NCBI GenBank assembly: GCA_003254905.1
Contig: QANU01071046.1
Coordinates: 175,646 to 239,645 of the forward strand
Direction: 5' to 3'
Length of the DNA stretch: 64,000 nt
Source: Nissolia schottii
Taxonomy: Eukaryota > Streptophyta > Magnoliopsida > Fabales > Fabaceae
Shown: positions 12,721 to 25,379 of the stretch, piece after piece
Position numbering within the stretch: the first letter of the stretch is position 1
Layout of the letters: each line of letters begins with the position of its first letter
The notes under the pieces: model-generated
Told to the model about the DNA's origin: nothing
Seen by the model: only the letters and a program-made list of their open reading frames with translations
Database searches by the model: none
Program-made: the position numbers and the translations under genes

Positions 12721-15700
12721 TCATAGAAGAGCAGCCAGCAATGCCCCAGGATCTGATGAAGCTACAGGAGGACTGGCTGGTTGAACAACTGGAGGAGGAG
12801 TTGGTGGAGGTGCTTGTGCCGGTACTCGCATTGCTATGGGGATGCTGACTAATTGTTCCTTGACAAATTCCTTCAGCCTGCAAACCAATATCAAAATCAA
12901 AATGATCTGTAAAAGCCGTAGAATCTAATGACAGAATCCTCTTAGTAGGAAAACTAAATGACATACTCAAATGTTAGTGTAGGGTCCCCCGAAGCAACTG
13001 TCATTCGAAGCTGAGTTCTGTCTGCAGGATCTGTTTCAATTCTCATCTGCATATTATTTTACGTACAATGTTAGAACAACTAGATCCCTCAAGTTTCAAC
13101 TAGCGGTGTAACAGAAATTTAATTATTATAAATAACTGGCATCAAACCCTAACACAATCAGAGGCTAAATTGACTATAAATTAATAAAACAGCATTCCAA
13201 ACTTCCTAAAAAAGGGCCACTATACCATCCTCGTCTGCACATGGGGAGAATAGACAGTAAAAGAAAATGATCATTGTAATATTGAAGCAGAAGAAAAATC
13301 CTGCCACCATTTTATATCAGATTATTTGAGAATTTGTGACTCCTTGCAGGGACTGGCAATGCTAAATACGAGGTTCATCATGTTGTGTATACTTACTAGA
13401 CAAAGCATTGCCCTTGTACTTTCCGAATAGAATGTTGTGCTCGCAACAAGATTGTTTGGATTGGGATCCTACAGCAGATAGATAGCAAAATATCAAAAAA
13501 TTAATAGGTGTTAAAGAATTTCAGGGCAAAAAAAGAATTATAAAGAGGGACTTCAATATCATACAAGCCCTGGGGAAACTGCCAAATGGTAACTACTGAA
13601 TAAATGTGCCATCTCGAGCAGCGGAAGTGGCCTAACACCTCTAACCTGCAAAACCAACAAGAAAGATAAACCTATTACACTTCAGAAGAAGGAGCCGCCC
13701 AAGCAATGATATGCCTATGTGAATTGAACACTCAAAATAAACATAACCAAATTGACAAATATACAAACTTCACCATGTACATGATTCGGAATACATACCA
13801 CTTCTTGAAGCTTCAAAGGTGGTCCATGAAGTGATCTCCATTGTGGGAAAAACTCTTCAGGAGATATAGATATAGGCTGAAGAAATTTAATTAGAACAGC
13901 TGGAAGGCGAAGTTTGACATTGACCTATGAAACGACACAGACGAATGAATATTAAGGTTCATGAATGTTGCATGTTGAAAATAGCTATAAATACTCAATT
14001 TTTGTCTTTACATAAGATCCATTTCCCCCAACTACCATTGAAATTTATCACTACTATTACAATCATGTTTGCACTATTTCAATTTCTCCAATATGTGGAA
14101 CTCATAGATAAAATAAATGAATAAATAAATAAATAAAGGAACACATCTCCTGACAATTAAAAATTGTTCACGACTCTGATGAAGTACATCCCACTGTCTA
14201 ACTGAACTTCTAAGAAAAATTGACATGATAAAGGCTTCAGATTCCATGATTGACTTTTTGAGACAAATCTCAACATAATTTGTGTTTATGCAAGTAAACG
14301 TAAAATAAGGTGGTCAACCTGCCTTTTTATTCTCAGTAACCTAGGAAGTACAATATCAACTCTGTCAGAAGTGGGGCGAAGTATAGGGAAAGAATGGATT
14401 TGTAAAATAAGGAATATAAAACAAAAGTTTAAAGTAAGTACCATATCGTTACCAAACTTGTAAGAGAAATCAAGAACAGCAACATCTCTGCTTGGGCGAA
14501 GATTAATGACTTCAAGAGGGCATTGCACCTATGCCAACAAAAGAGAGCAAATGTAATAAGACTAAAAAACTTTAAATCAAAAGATAACAGTAACAATCGT
14601 TTCTCACCTGTGCACGGGGAGGTATAGTTTCCGGTACTAGTGAAAGTTCGATCTTCAAATGGGAGGGAGGCATCATTATCGCTTGAACAGACATCAGGGG
14701 AGAAGTATTTTTGTTCCCCAAGAAAAGAACCATATGCCCATGATGAGCTCTCCATTCTGCCTTAATGCCAATCTGCAAAAATATATATTCAAAAAAGAAT
14801 ATTGAGAACATAAGCTTGAACCTATCTTAATAGATGTCTTTGTAAGTAACTGCAAGAATATATGTTCAAAATTATAAACTAAAACACACGCACACACATA
14901 TATAAATAAAATAAAATAAAACTAAAAGAAATTAAAAACAAGAAGAGAAATTTGCCAAAAATAAAGAAAAAACCTGAATATAAGGATCCTCGTACAGAAC
15001 ACCACTATCCTTCACACACAAAGCTTGAAATCTTTCAGCAATATTTCCAATTGGCTGCACATACAAAGGGCGCAAGTTATCTTCCAATCACATTTTTCTG
15101 TCGTAATATCTTTCAAATGTTGAAAAATGGACAATGAAGTCTAATTGGAGAGTGATATCTACACGGTCTACCATAAACTCGTATTCATTCAAGTAAAGAA
15201 ATAGTTTTGGTGTAACAATGTGGTTCATTGTGATCCTAATTATGTATAAAGAAAAATTTTATGTAAATATGTTGCACTGATGACCAGTAATTTTCAATTG
15301 GAATGCTGTATCATTCAGTTAACACATCAGGTTAAGCAGAAGACTTCACAATTTGTTCTGGGGCTTAAGTCAATGCAAGTACCTGCACAGAATTGGCCTG
15401 CACTCCTGCAGGTACAATGGCGCCTTCAACCACAGCGTCATCCAATCCCGAATTTGTGCTTGGTTGAGGGTGGACACTGCTACCGGGAGGGCCTTCAATG
15501 GCCAATGGACTTAAGAGATCACCAAGGAGATCTGCAGAGGGAGGTTGAGAATCTACTATACCCAAAGTCCCATTTTCCTGGGATAATCGTGGATGTGCTG
15601 AATTATCATCCTGTTTAGAAATGAAGTCAGAACTAAGAAGTGATTGGAGGAACCATTTTATGGCTAAAGAGGATGATACTGCAATCCATCAAACATAAAT

Positions 15701-18700
15701 CAAAATGGTATTTTAAAAAATACATGAAACAGGGTGTGAGTGGGAAGAGGAACTAACCACATCACTGGTCGTGCTAGGCATCTTTACAAGACTAAGTTGG
15801 CCAACAGGCAGCGGTGGAGTTCCATTAGCTTGATGTTGATCAGTTACAACCAAAGCATTAGATGTTTGAGACTGCTGCTGTGCTCGCAACTTTATGGCAC
15901 TTTGTTCCGCAGTATCAACTTCAGTATCTTCAGCCTTTTTTATCAAAGCAGACTGAATTTGAAGAAGAGTATCAATCCATGAGTATTATACAGTTATCGA
16001 ACAAACTTCAAACAAGTTGCCTCTGAATCAATATTGCATAAATACCTGTCGTTCAGGGAATTTAGGCATTTCAGCCAAAATATCCATTAAGGCTGCACCT
16101 TTTCTACTCAATGCAAAATACTCAACAGCTCGTTGCTGTATTTCGACTTCAATTGAACTTTCATATCTAGAAAGACAAGAAATGGGTTACAGGAACCTGT
16201 AGCATCATGAAAAACCATGGAACAATCAGAAATAAATTAATAGAACATTGCAGAGGTAAATCTCACTTGTTAAATATTGCCCATATCTGATTCTGTAGTT
16301 CAGGGTCTGGTGGTTGAGAATGCATCAGAAGTTTAGCATATGTTGACAAAAGAATAGAAACAGTAGAAGTCCTGAAAATAAAGTACAACTCATAAGTTAT
16401 CAAGGCCAAATGGATCCCAACTAAGACTAAATTGAGAGGTAGGACAGGATTCTTCGTACGATACAGTAGGAAGCTTCTCATGTATAATGTTAAATAATTC
16501 CTTTGGACTGCACCCAGGTCGTCTTGCTAGAAGGTGTCCAAACTCTCCGAGTATATATGCGCTAACCTGTTGAAAATGATTTGGATGAGAAACAGATATT
16601 AAATAAATAATTGAGTAAAAGAACACCTTATATTATTTCAGTTATTTGACAATAAATAAAATAAATGTTAATGAATCAATATAAAGTAAAACCCAGGAGT
16701 TAACAGAAGGAAATACTTATTGACATTATTCATACTACATAACAGATTACGAAAGTCCAACCTAAATTGACCCATTTCACAATATGGATAAATGTCTAAT
16801 ACGCAATCTACAGATTAGAAACCATCATCAGTGATTGACACATTAACAGAAACATTATCCGTACCAACTAATAGCACTAAGACAATTAGAGAATGGTAGT
16901 AAAAATCACACAAACCTTAACCATTGTCTCATGTATAGCAGGTTTGTCAAGATACTCTCGAGCTTTTGCTGCAGCATAAGGCTGATCAAAGACATAACAT
17001 TCCCTGTAAATGATGGGTTGACTAGCAAGCGGTAACATAGATGATACATGCTACAAGCTTCAAACTCACCTGTAGGTCTTCATTGTTTGTAACAAACTGC
17101 ACCACGCGAAACCAGATATCATCGCTAACAAAATCACCAGCCTTGTCAATTAACTGAAGAATCACATCAACATACCTGTAAAACAGGTGGCATGATATCA
17201 ATTTATATAGTATATAACTCCAAACAATGAGTTCTGTTAAATTGTTAAATGTTTGCTTGGGAATTTTTCATAGTTAAATACACGTTTTATGGTGGAACTT
17301 TTATGTAAATACAGGTCAATTCTACCAAATATTGTACCAAATTAACACAGATAAAGTACACAGTAGCAGTTCCAGAAAATGTTCAGAAACTAATGGTTCA
17401 CATTTCTCATGATCAGAAAGCACACAAACTGGTTCCCCTACTCGGTACCCAGTAAATTATAGCTTCACCATATATTTTAGCTACAGAAAATTCTGATTTG
17501 GACAATGCATAAGCCAGCTACTATTGTGAAACCTGTTTTTTTTTTTTAAGAATAAATTTTATCGCAAAAAAGAAAGAAAATAAGAAAACAAGCTGCAAAG
17601 AAAGATGAAAAGACACATCAAAATACAAAATAAGAATATCAGCAAATATCTTCCAATCATTCTGAATTTTCATCAAAGATAAAAAAAGACCATGACATAC
17701 CAATAATGAAACCACTCTTAATCAAATAGAAGGGGCAAACCTAGAAACTGTTCTTAAAAATGCTGAAAAATTGATCTGACAAAGAAACAACGATACTATG
17801 GTAGTTTTGGAAGTGTAATAGTAGTTGAGTTGAGCCAGTGGGGAGATTTTATTCAGGGTTTGGGACAAGTTACTGGTTCTGTTTAATAACCTATCTAAAT
17901 TTTAAATAACCCAATTCCTTGTCCTTGATTTGTAAGTATTATAAGTAAGGAGTTATATACTTAAAGATTTTACTCTATTTCTTCTTTTCTTTTCTTTTCT
18001 TTTCTTTTCTTTTCTTTTCTTTTTTTGAATAAAAGAATTCATTAAAGGCTATGTACTATGGATGTAACCTTCTACACTGTTCAGAAGCTATTCACACTGG
18101 CAATGAGTCTAAAAATTCCTATAAGGCTATAGCTAATTCTCAAAACAGTACTCAATGATGATTGTCAGCTCCATTATCAAATTCTCAATCTTGTGTTTTT
18201 ACAGCAGGCTCTATTGCATTACCATGAAAGATCTGGTGCAAACTTCTCAGCTAGAATAGCTGCTTTAAGTGACAATTCCTCGCGCATTGCAAACTCTGCT
18301 GTGCTTAGATACTACAAAACAGTTAAAATACAACACAAATTATTTTGTTGTTCACATGTAATAGCAGTTTTATTATTTTTCATCTGTTTTTTTTTCCTTC
18401 TGTGGTTAGGAAGGGGAACTGGTTTACAATGAGATTTCAAAACTACATGAATTAGTCTGGACCCAGCTTCATACCTGCAGTAGTTCCTCAACTATATCCT
18501 TTGCATTCGAAACATCACACATGCCATAGAGCAAGTCCAGGGCACGCCTCCGGATACTGTGTATAAATCAAAGCAGTTAGAAATAGCAGAAAGTATACCA
18601 ATTAAACGCAATACACATCTAATGTTTCCAATTTAGTTTAAACAAGTTTAGTGCGTCCTAGACACCATCTCCCAACAAAAGAGGTATGGTAATGTGTTAA

Positions 18701-21700
18701 TTACCAATCAACGAAACATTAAAAGCCATAAGTTATAGAAAACAGCCTAATGGATTGTGTGGCCAACCCAAAAATGACACAACATACCAGGCACTTCATC
18801 TGGCAGATTATCTAACTTAGCAATAGTAACAAATATTCTTAGGTAAGTGGTTTGTATAATGAAACAGCTGATGTTTGGTAGTTGAGTGCAAACAAAGATC
18901 AACTGAGAATTTCAATGAATGAGCATCTGTCCATTATATAACCAGAACTTATTCATACATAATACAGATATTATGAATAGAATCTGTGCAAGCTGGATTT
19001 TTCATGCAAACTATTCAGTGATGATATATACAGGATCAATCGCCATCATTCTAGAACATAGGATAACAATGTAACCTGATGTCAGGATCCTTCAATGAGG
19101 TAATAATCTGAGCTTGATGTCTCTTAATGATATCTTGGACATCTGTAACCATCAACATTCTAGTCATATTCTCCTGCACCACAAAAGCATATATATTATG
19201 AACTGGGACATTGCATCACAACACCACCAAACCTATATACCCCACAGTGATCCCCCCAACCAGGGGGAAAAAAAAAGATTAAAAAATCAAGACTTGCCCC
19301 AACTCACCAGACCAAGATATCGAATGTTCGGTTCACGGACAGCTATAAATTTTCCAAGAAGAGCAACACATTGAGACATCATCTCTTTTTCAGCATCAAG
19401 GTGCATCACCTGCAGGGGGCAATTAGAGTATAAAATATAACCAACAGTTTTAAAGCACCTCATTGTGAGTAAATCCCCTTGAAATTAAGGGAGGGAAAGG
19501 GAATAATGTAGCCACCAAATTCACTGTACAAATCTCTATATGAAGTCATTCCTATAGCAATAGCAATATAGACAGGGTACATAATTGAGGGTATCAGAAC
19601 ACACATTCATAGATTTTTTTTTGGTGGGCTGGGGTGGGGGGGACCAAGCAAAATATGGAAAAGTGGAAGAGAAATAGGATTAAATATTGACTTGGGAAAT
19701 AGAACCAAGAACACAACAAAAATGCTAGAACCCCACAATATAATGCTTAGGCCTAGTCTGATAGAGTTTTAGATAGTCAGACTGACAAACATAATGAATG
19801 GAACAGAATTTTTAGTGTCATCTATTTTTGTGAAGCATGAAGAAAATTGTTTGTGTTTCAATATATAGTGGCACGCAATGAACATACCAGAGCAAGGGCT
19901 TCAAAAAGAACAGCATGAGAAGCATTATTTTTGTTCACATTTTTCACAACGTCAGTGCCCATCAGTATCCTTTGTAAGACCTGAAATCATTAATTCAAGG
20001 CTCATAAAAATTCAATAACTAAATTAAATTTTGATGCTTTTTATTGAGATATGACAAACCTCAAACAATGATCTTCTGGTATTTGGATCCTCAATGGTAG
20101 GGAAATATTGAAGAGCCCTCATTGTTTTTACCTAACATTAAACAAAATTGAAAGCATAAATTTTTGGGATTAGATACAAACATTTAGTTCGAACTTCAAG
20201 GCTTTTTTTTCCTTATATAAAAGAAGAATTTCATTAAGAAGAGAAGGGAACTACGGAGAGTAAGAGGATAAAGAGATCCTCTTTACAGAAACAAGAACAA
20301 AACAAAAACTAAAAAAGCTATCAGTCAAGTAAAGCTTTCTAATCTTTCAATATATATCTGAGAGGGTAAATCGCCTAAAAAGATTGTGAGCTTTACATAC
20401 AAACGACTAATCTTATAACACAGATCACAGAGATTTACCTAAAACCAAAGCTATGTAGCTAACACAGAAATATTTTGGATGAAAAGAAAAAATTACAAAC
20501 CTGAAGCCAGGGAGATGGGATACCATAGTAAGTGTATTCTTGTGGGATATCCTGGTTCCTAGCAAGGCGCTCTAAAGTTTTGACGCATTTAGGAAGACAG
20601 CTCCAATAAGCCTCGTGATGGTTTGATACTAACGCAACAAGAAGACTCATAGAAGATGTCAAAACACCAAGGTCTCGTTCATCCAAAAGTTGTGCCATCC
20701 GGTCCGCCCTTGAAAATAAGGTAAAAAGGACTAATAAGATACATGTGAAGGAAAGCAACAAAGGAAAAGTGTATTACCAGCAAAGTCACATTCAGGTTTA
20801 CCATCCATCTACATTCACAACATCAGGATTTTTCCTGTATAAGCGCAGCAAACACAATGCAGCTTTTTTTCTCACAAGTGGTCTGCAGCTACTAGATAGC
20901 TAGATCAAAAAAGGCAATAAACATCAATAATTTTTCCAATCATGCCACCTATCCAATAATAATGCATAATTTCTTACCAGCAGCTTTTGTACATCAGGTG
21001 CTAAGGACTCGGCAAATTCTCTCCCACCAATATTTCCAACCTACAAAATAGAAGAAGTAACAAAGGGGCGGTGACTCAGATGGAAAAGATAATAGAGTTA
21101 TAAATATAAAGTCAATAACATAATATAAAGTCAAGCATCAACAGAAAAGAAAAGAATCCAAAGAATCTGATTCATAAAAGATACTCAAATGACTACTCCA
21201 GCATATATAGCATGACTACACGATAAATTTCGACAATTAGAGAATAAATGCAATTTTGTGAGAGGGAAAAACAAAATTGCCTTTTGATGGTTGAAGCAAG
21301 GCACCAGAAGTGTCAGTACCTCTTGCTGGTTGACGCACACAAGTCTGGTGACAGAGACAAACATATCTTGTTTAAACAAGGCACTATCCTTAGCACCTTA
21401 TTGTTAACTGTATAAACCAAAAATCACAGCAATCTACTTGCTAACTGTGACGCTAAACGGGATAAAACACTAGTTGACCACTTTAACAGCAAGCAGCTTA
21501 GGGTTTCCTAAATTGGAAAGTTGACTGTTTCATTTTACTGAGTGTTATGTTTGAATAATTAACTTGCATCAGAATATGATGTAAAATAGTCAAATACTTT
21601 ACTTCTTTCTCCTTTTTCAAATATTAGCACCTTTCTTCAGTGAGGACTGCGCTTTTTGATATCTCTTAAGTCTAGCCCACGGTATTAGAACCCCTCTGCC

Positions 21701-24700
21701 CTTACCTTTGACTACCTTGAATGCTACTGAAATCAAGTGATCTAAAAGGGATGAGGTTCCTGCAAGTAGTTTAAAATATGCCTATACTTCATCTGATTGA
21801 TCAGGCACTTGGATGGAGTTTACCCATCAGCTAATATTATTTTCCCCAATCAAAGAAACAGAGTAGAAACACTAATCAACTTCCATAATTTACTAGATGC
21901 GCAAATTTGCATGTGGAAACTCGAGGTTGCAACAAATTTTAGATTATGTCTTTGTAGTGGGACCTTTGAACTCACATGTTTGAACCATAATGACAAATTA
22001 AAAGAATCATATGATGCTGAAATTTTGTTTGTCTATAAATTATACATTCATTGCAAATCAATAGTACCATGTCAAAGCTTTTCGTGTAACATGCATCAAC
22101 AAGGAATCATGATATACAAAGGAAAAAATTTCATCAAAAACAGAAAACCTTTTTCTAGGGTTCTCATTAGTACACTAACATACTAAGTGAAACACAGGAA
22201 TACAGCTAATTGTTAAATGATGAATATAAAAAGCAGGCTTAGGAAAGATTGTCTGTTTTTTTCCATTACCATACCATAGTCAATGCCAGGCACTGGAAGG
22301 TTTCATTGCGGCCAATAATATCATTGCGCACAGTATTTATTGCCAACCTGAGAAAGTCGTGATTCTCATTAAGCAAACTCGATGTTACAATGTACCCAAC
22401 CTGCAGTCATTTACAACAACAGGTTATATATAAATAGCAACAAATCATTATATGAAGGTGTCGTAAAAGGAAAAACGATTACCTGTTTCTCTGGATACTT
22501 TGGAGCAGATATAAGAGAGACAGCTTCCATGTGACCAAAATCCACATCATAGCCAAGCATGTATATGTAAAGCATTTTCCAAACATATTTCTTTTTCTCA
22601 TATGGAGTCAAAGCCTAAAGACAGAACCAAAAGGATAAAAAGTTAAGCAAATTAAATGGACGCATTACTACGATCTTAAAATGAATTTGGTTAACAGCAA
22701 ACAACAATGGGAAAAGGGTTATATAGATGAGCAGATAACTTTATTTTCAGCCAAAAATAAGAAACTAAAGAAGCAACATTTCCTCAAAAAGCAAAAAATA
22801 CCTAATAAAAGTTGTCAGTTCAATTCTATCAACAAAAAAAATGTTGTCAGTTCAAGCCTTTTAGTTCTTTTCCCCAAAACGATCTCGCAAACCCCCCACC
22901 ACCACCCCTTCCTTCTAATTAGATACATGGCATTGCGGCTTGTTGACAGCAGCCACCATGGCCATGGCTGTACGGTAAAGTGAGGACATGCCTCAAATTG
23001 CGGACAACCACCCTTTTTGTAGGAGAAACCAGAACATAGCCCTAATTCATGCCTCTCTAAATCTGAAATACCCAAACCACGAGATCATGAACTACACACC
23101 TCTCTCTACTCCTCTATGTTTGTCCACTCTGATGCCTCTCAGGTAGCTTCACAGCTAACCTATCTGTGCTCTGTTTTCATCTCAGCAGTGACCATAAACC
23201 ACAAGAAGTCCCCCAGGTCATTTTTTTAATATTTTGTAACCATCCACTGTTCACCCCATTAATCGGGAAAAAAATCCACCCTTCACCCAGACCACCCAAC
23301 ATCAAGAAGTCACCGAATCAATCAAAAACACACAGCCCACCTAGCTTCTATTTTCATGTTTTTCACTTTTTCTTTGAAGTTTATTTATTGATTTATTTTT
23401 GTAACCTATAATGAAGTATGAACCCACCACCCACCTGTTAACCCATCCAGCCAACGCTGACTCAGCAACCTAGTATGACCCTATGGCATCATGAAATTAA
23501 GTTATGCCTTTGTTTTTGTGCTAGCCTTTCATCTTCTTTTTTTCCTTCTATTGCATTTATATTAGAGTTTGTAATGCTTTTAGCAAGTTCAATATGTTGA
23601 GAGTTGTTAGATTTTTTAATTATATCAAGCAGGTGTTGTAGTATTTGATAATTTTTTAACATGGCCGCTATTTGCAGCAATGCCATCCGCCAGAATTTCA
23701 TGAAGGAATCTTGGCTTGAAGCTTGCTGCCATCAACCACCATCGATAACACTGAGAATCTGGTGAAACTAAAAAGACTCAGCTTTCTTTTACAGTGAAAA
23801 TAAAATGGCATGTCATTGCCCGCCCCACTAGGTAGCATCTTCTACATCGATCATATGACGTCATAGTGTCCTATCATATACCATGTTCATATTCAGACTA
23901 CTTACAACTAGATCTCTTCTAATAGTTTCATCAATGATTTTTCTAGGTATCCCTCTACCTTTAACTAATAGACTATCCTCCATCTAATCTATTCTCCTTA
24001 ATGGGACTTCTTCAGGCCTTCTGCTCACATGCCCAATCACTTAAAGTGAGATCATACCATCTTTTCCATAAGACACGCTATCCAAAATATAAATTGGCTT
24101 AAATCAAAAATCAAGTGTGGTAGAAGAAGACATCTTCATGGCTTCACCAAGAAATTTATTCAATCAGGCGTCAACAGAAACCAACACATGTAAACTACTA
24201 GTCATGGGCACACCAAAGAATCATTTGCGGTCAACACCAAAAGTGTGTTTAGTTTTTCTGTTTTCAAGCCATTAGAATCAATTCTGACATGTCAAAAGTG
24301 AGTATTTTTCACTTCTCCAACCAGCCAGAATTGATTTGGCACCCACCCACCAAGAATCCAAACGCGCACCAAGTATATTATTAATATCTACACATAAGCT
24401 ATTAATTTAATCGATGCTTGCCAGTCTATATTGACTTGAATTATGTAGACAAAAGCAAAGCTCAACCAAGAGTAGTTCAAAGTTCTAACTTCTAACTGCA
24501 CACTTCACCGGCGTCCGGGGTCTTAGCTTAGGGCGAGACCATTGCTGCTTCATCTACAGACCCTCCAAAACACAAGCTACATCAAGAGCCTTTGTTTTCC
24601 TCCCCATCCCAATAAACCACCATTCCAATACATATTCCATGTGAATTATCACAAACCAGCACACACATTCTACCGTAGTCAAATCCAGAACACCCTTAAC

Positions 24701-25105
24701 ATCTACCTATATCAGTTTCGAGCAGCATGAACCATGACACATTCACACACAAAACCCCCCGAAGATCAAAATAGCTGCACACTTATGATACTCCCACCAT
24801 TTCTACTTTTCTCAAAAGTGATATAAATACTCCTTAGTAGTTAGTAACACAAACAAAAAAAATAAAATTCGAGAAAAAAAAACCAAAAAAGGAGCTAAAA
24901 GGAGAAACAGGAAGTGATGAATTGAAGGAAAAGAGAGAGGGGGGGGAGAAGAAAACCCTAGAAAAAGAAGAACCTTTTCGTTTTTGAAGCGGGTGCGGAT
25001 GTTGCCGAGCTCCTTGTCAACGCGGAGCCTCTCCTGCTCCTTGTTCTGGCAGTTGCGGATGTCGCTGATGAACACCGATAACCCTCTCATCCCCGACATG
25101 GCCAT
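12721..25105 (-). CDS. alpha-ADR: AP-2 complex subunit alpha (alpha-adaptin)
   Basis: 27 exons, 5' to 3': 25105-24974, 22614-22483, 22400-22275, 21040-20978, 20899-20802, 20708-20501, 20131-20060, 19980-19888, 19409-19308, 19173-19076, 18556-18475, 18311-18223, 17175-17070, 16981-16916, 16566-16460, 16371-16267, 16166-16046, 15952-15758, 15610-15383, 15054-14974, 14772-14608, 14528-14442, 13924-13799, 13645-13565, 13468-13397, 13046-12967, 12877-12721. Total 3072 nt, or 1023 residues (Arabidopsis about 1012). It is the large alpha subunit of the plasma-membrane AP-2 adaptor that links cargo and PI(4,5)P2 membranes to clathrin. The N-terminal adaptin solenoid spans about residues 1-600 (starts [18 protein letters not shown]). 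A flexible hinge at about 601-745 carries DLLGDLL clathrin-type motifs. The ear/appendage is about 746-1023 ([12 protein letters not shown], then [15 protein letters not shown]) with a Pro-rich tail ending [12 protein letters not shown]. An in-frame ATG at 25150 would add 15 residues; 25105 fits the family better. Confidence 0.95.
17977..18022. repeat. (TTTTC)n microsatellite
   Basis: A run of TTTTC units lies in alpha-adaptin intron 12 (17176-18222 minus exon borders). It is a simple repeat close to exon 12 and adds to the pyrimidine/purine asymmetry of the intron. No function is implied. Confidence 0.85.
23821..24049 (-). mobile_element. Non-LTR retrotransposon (LINE/RTE-type) RT C-terminal remnant
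   Basis: Reading the minus strand gives [16 protein letters not shown], a stop, then [36 protein letters not shown], a stop, then [10 protein letters not shown], a stop, and WG. This is the C-terminal tail typical of plant LINE reverse transcriptases (GHV.RRP, GRGRPRKT, MVYDRTLWRH). At least three in-frame stops show it is dead. It lies inside the 2.4 kb first intron of the alpha-adaptin gene. The rest of the LINE is not visible. Confidence 0.7.
24243..24371. mobile_element. Small MITE-like element in alpha-adaptin intron 1
   Basis: The segment starts GTGTGTTTAG and ends in CCAAACGCGCACC, which are imperfect inverted repeats of each other. Inside are paired motifs: TAGAATCAATTCTGAC on the left, CCAGAATTGATTT on the right, and AAAAGTGAG against TTTTCACTT. 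This resembles a foldback MITE common in legume introns, as I recall. The target duplication is not clear. Confidence 0.45.
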
Positions 25106-25256
25106 CGCCCCTCTCTGCACCTCACTCTGCAGATCCCGCCCAACACGCACTTCCCCCTTTCAGATCCAAACTCAGATTCAGATTCTGCTTCTTCCTTATT
25201 GCTCACCGCCTTCCACCAATCCCCAATTCCACCAGGGAAAAACGCACAATTCAATT

Positions 25257-25278
25257 AGAGAGAGAGAGAGAGAGAGAG
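25257..25278. repeat. (AG)n tract in alpha-adaptin leader region
   Basis: An uninterrupted AG dinucleotide run lies about 155 bp upstream of the alpha-adaptin start (minus gene, so it reads CT in the transcript). CT-rich leaders or promoter-proximal GA repeats are common in plant housekeeping genes; a regulatory role here is only inferred. Confidence 0.7.
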
Positions 25279-25379
25279 TGAAGAACTCTGTTACGAAACG
25301 TTTTTTGTTGATCTAGAGCGAGAAAGAGTTGGGAAGAGGAGGGAGAGAGAAGGTGGACTGACGAAAATTGAAAAAGCCG

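Noticed and set aside
21797-22186. 129-residue plus-strand frame in alpha-adaptin intron 3
   Set aside because: No recognisable domain, AT-rich codon content and wholly intronic. No splice partners seen.
23489-23701. 70-residue minus-strand frame in alpha-adaptin intron 1
   Set aside because: I briefly considered a transposon fragment, but no motif is recognisable and it has no neighbours in frame.
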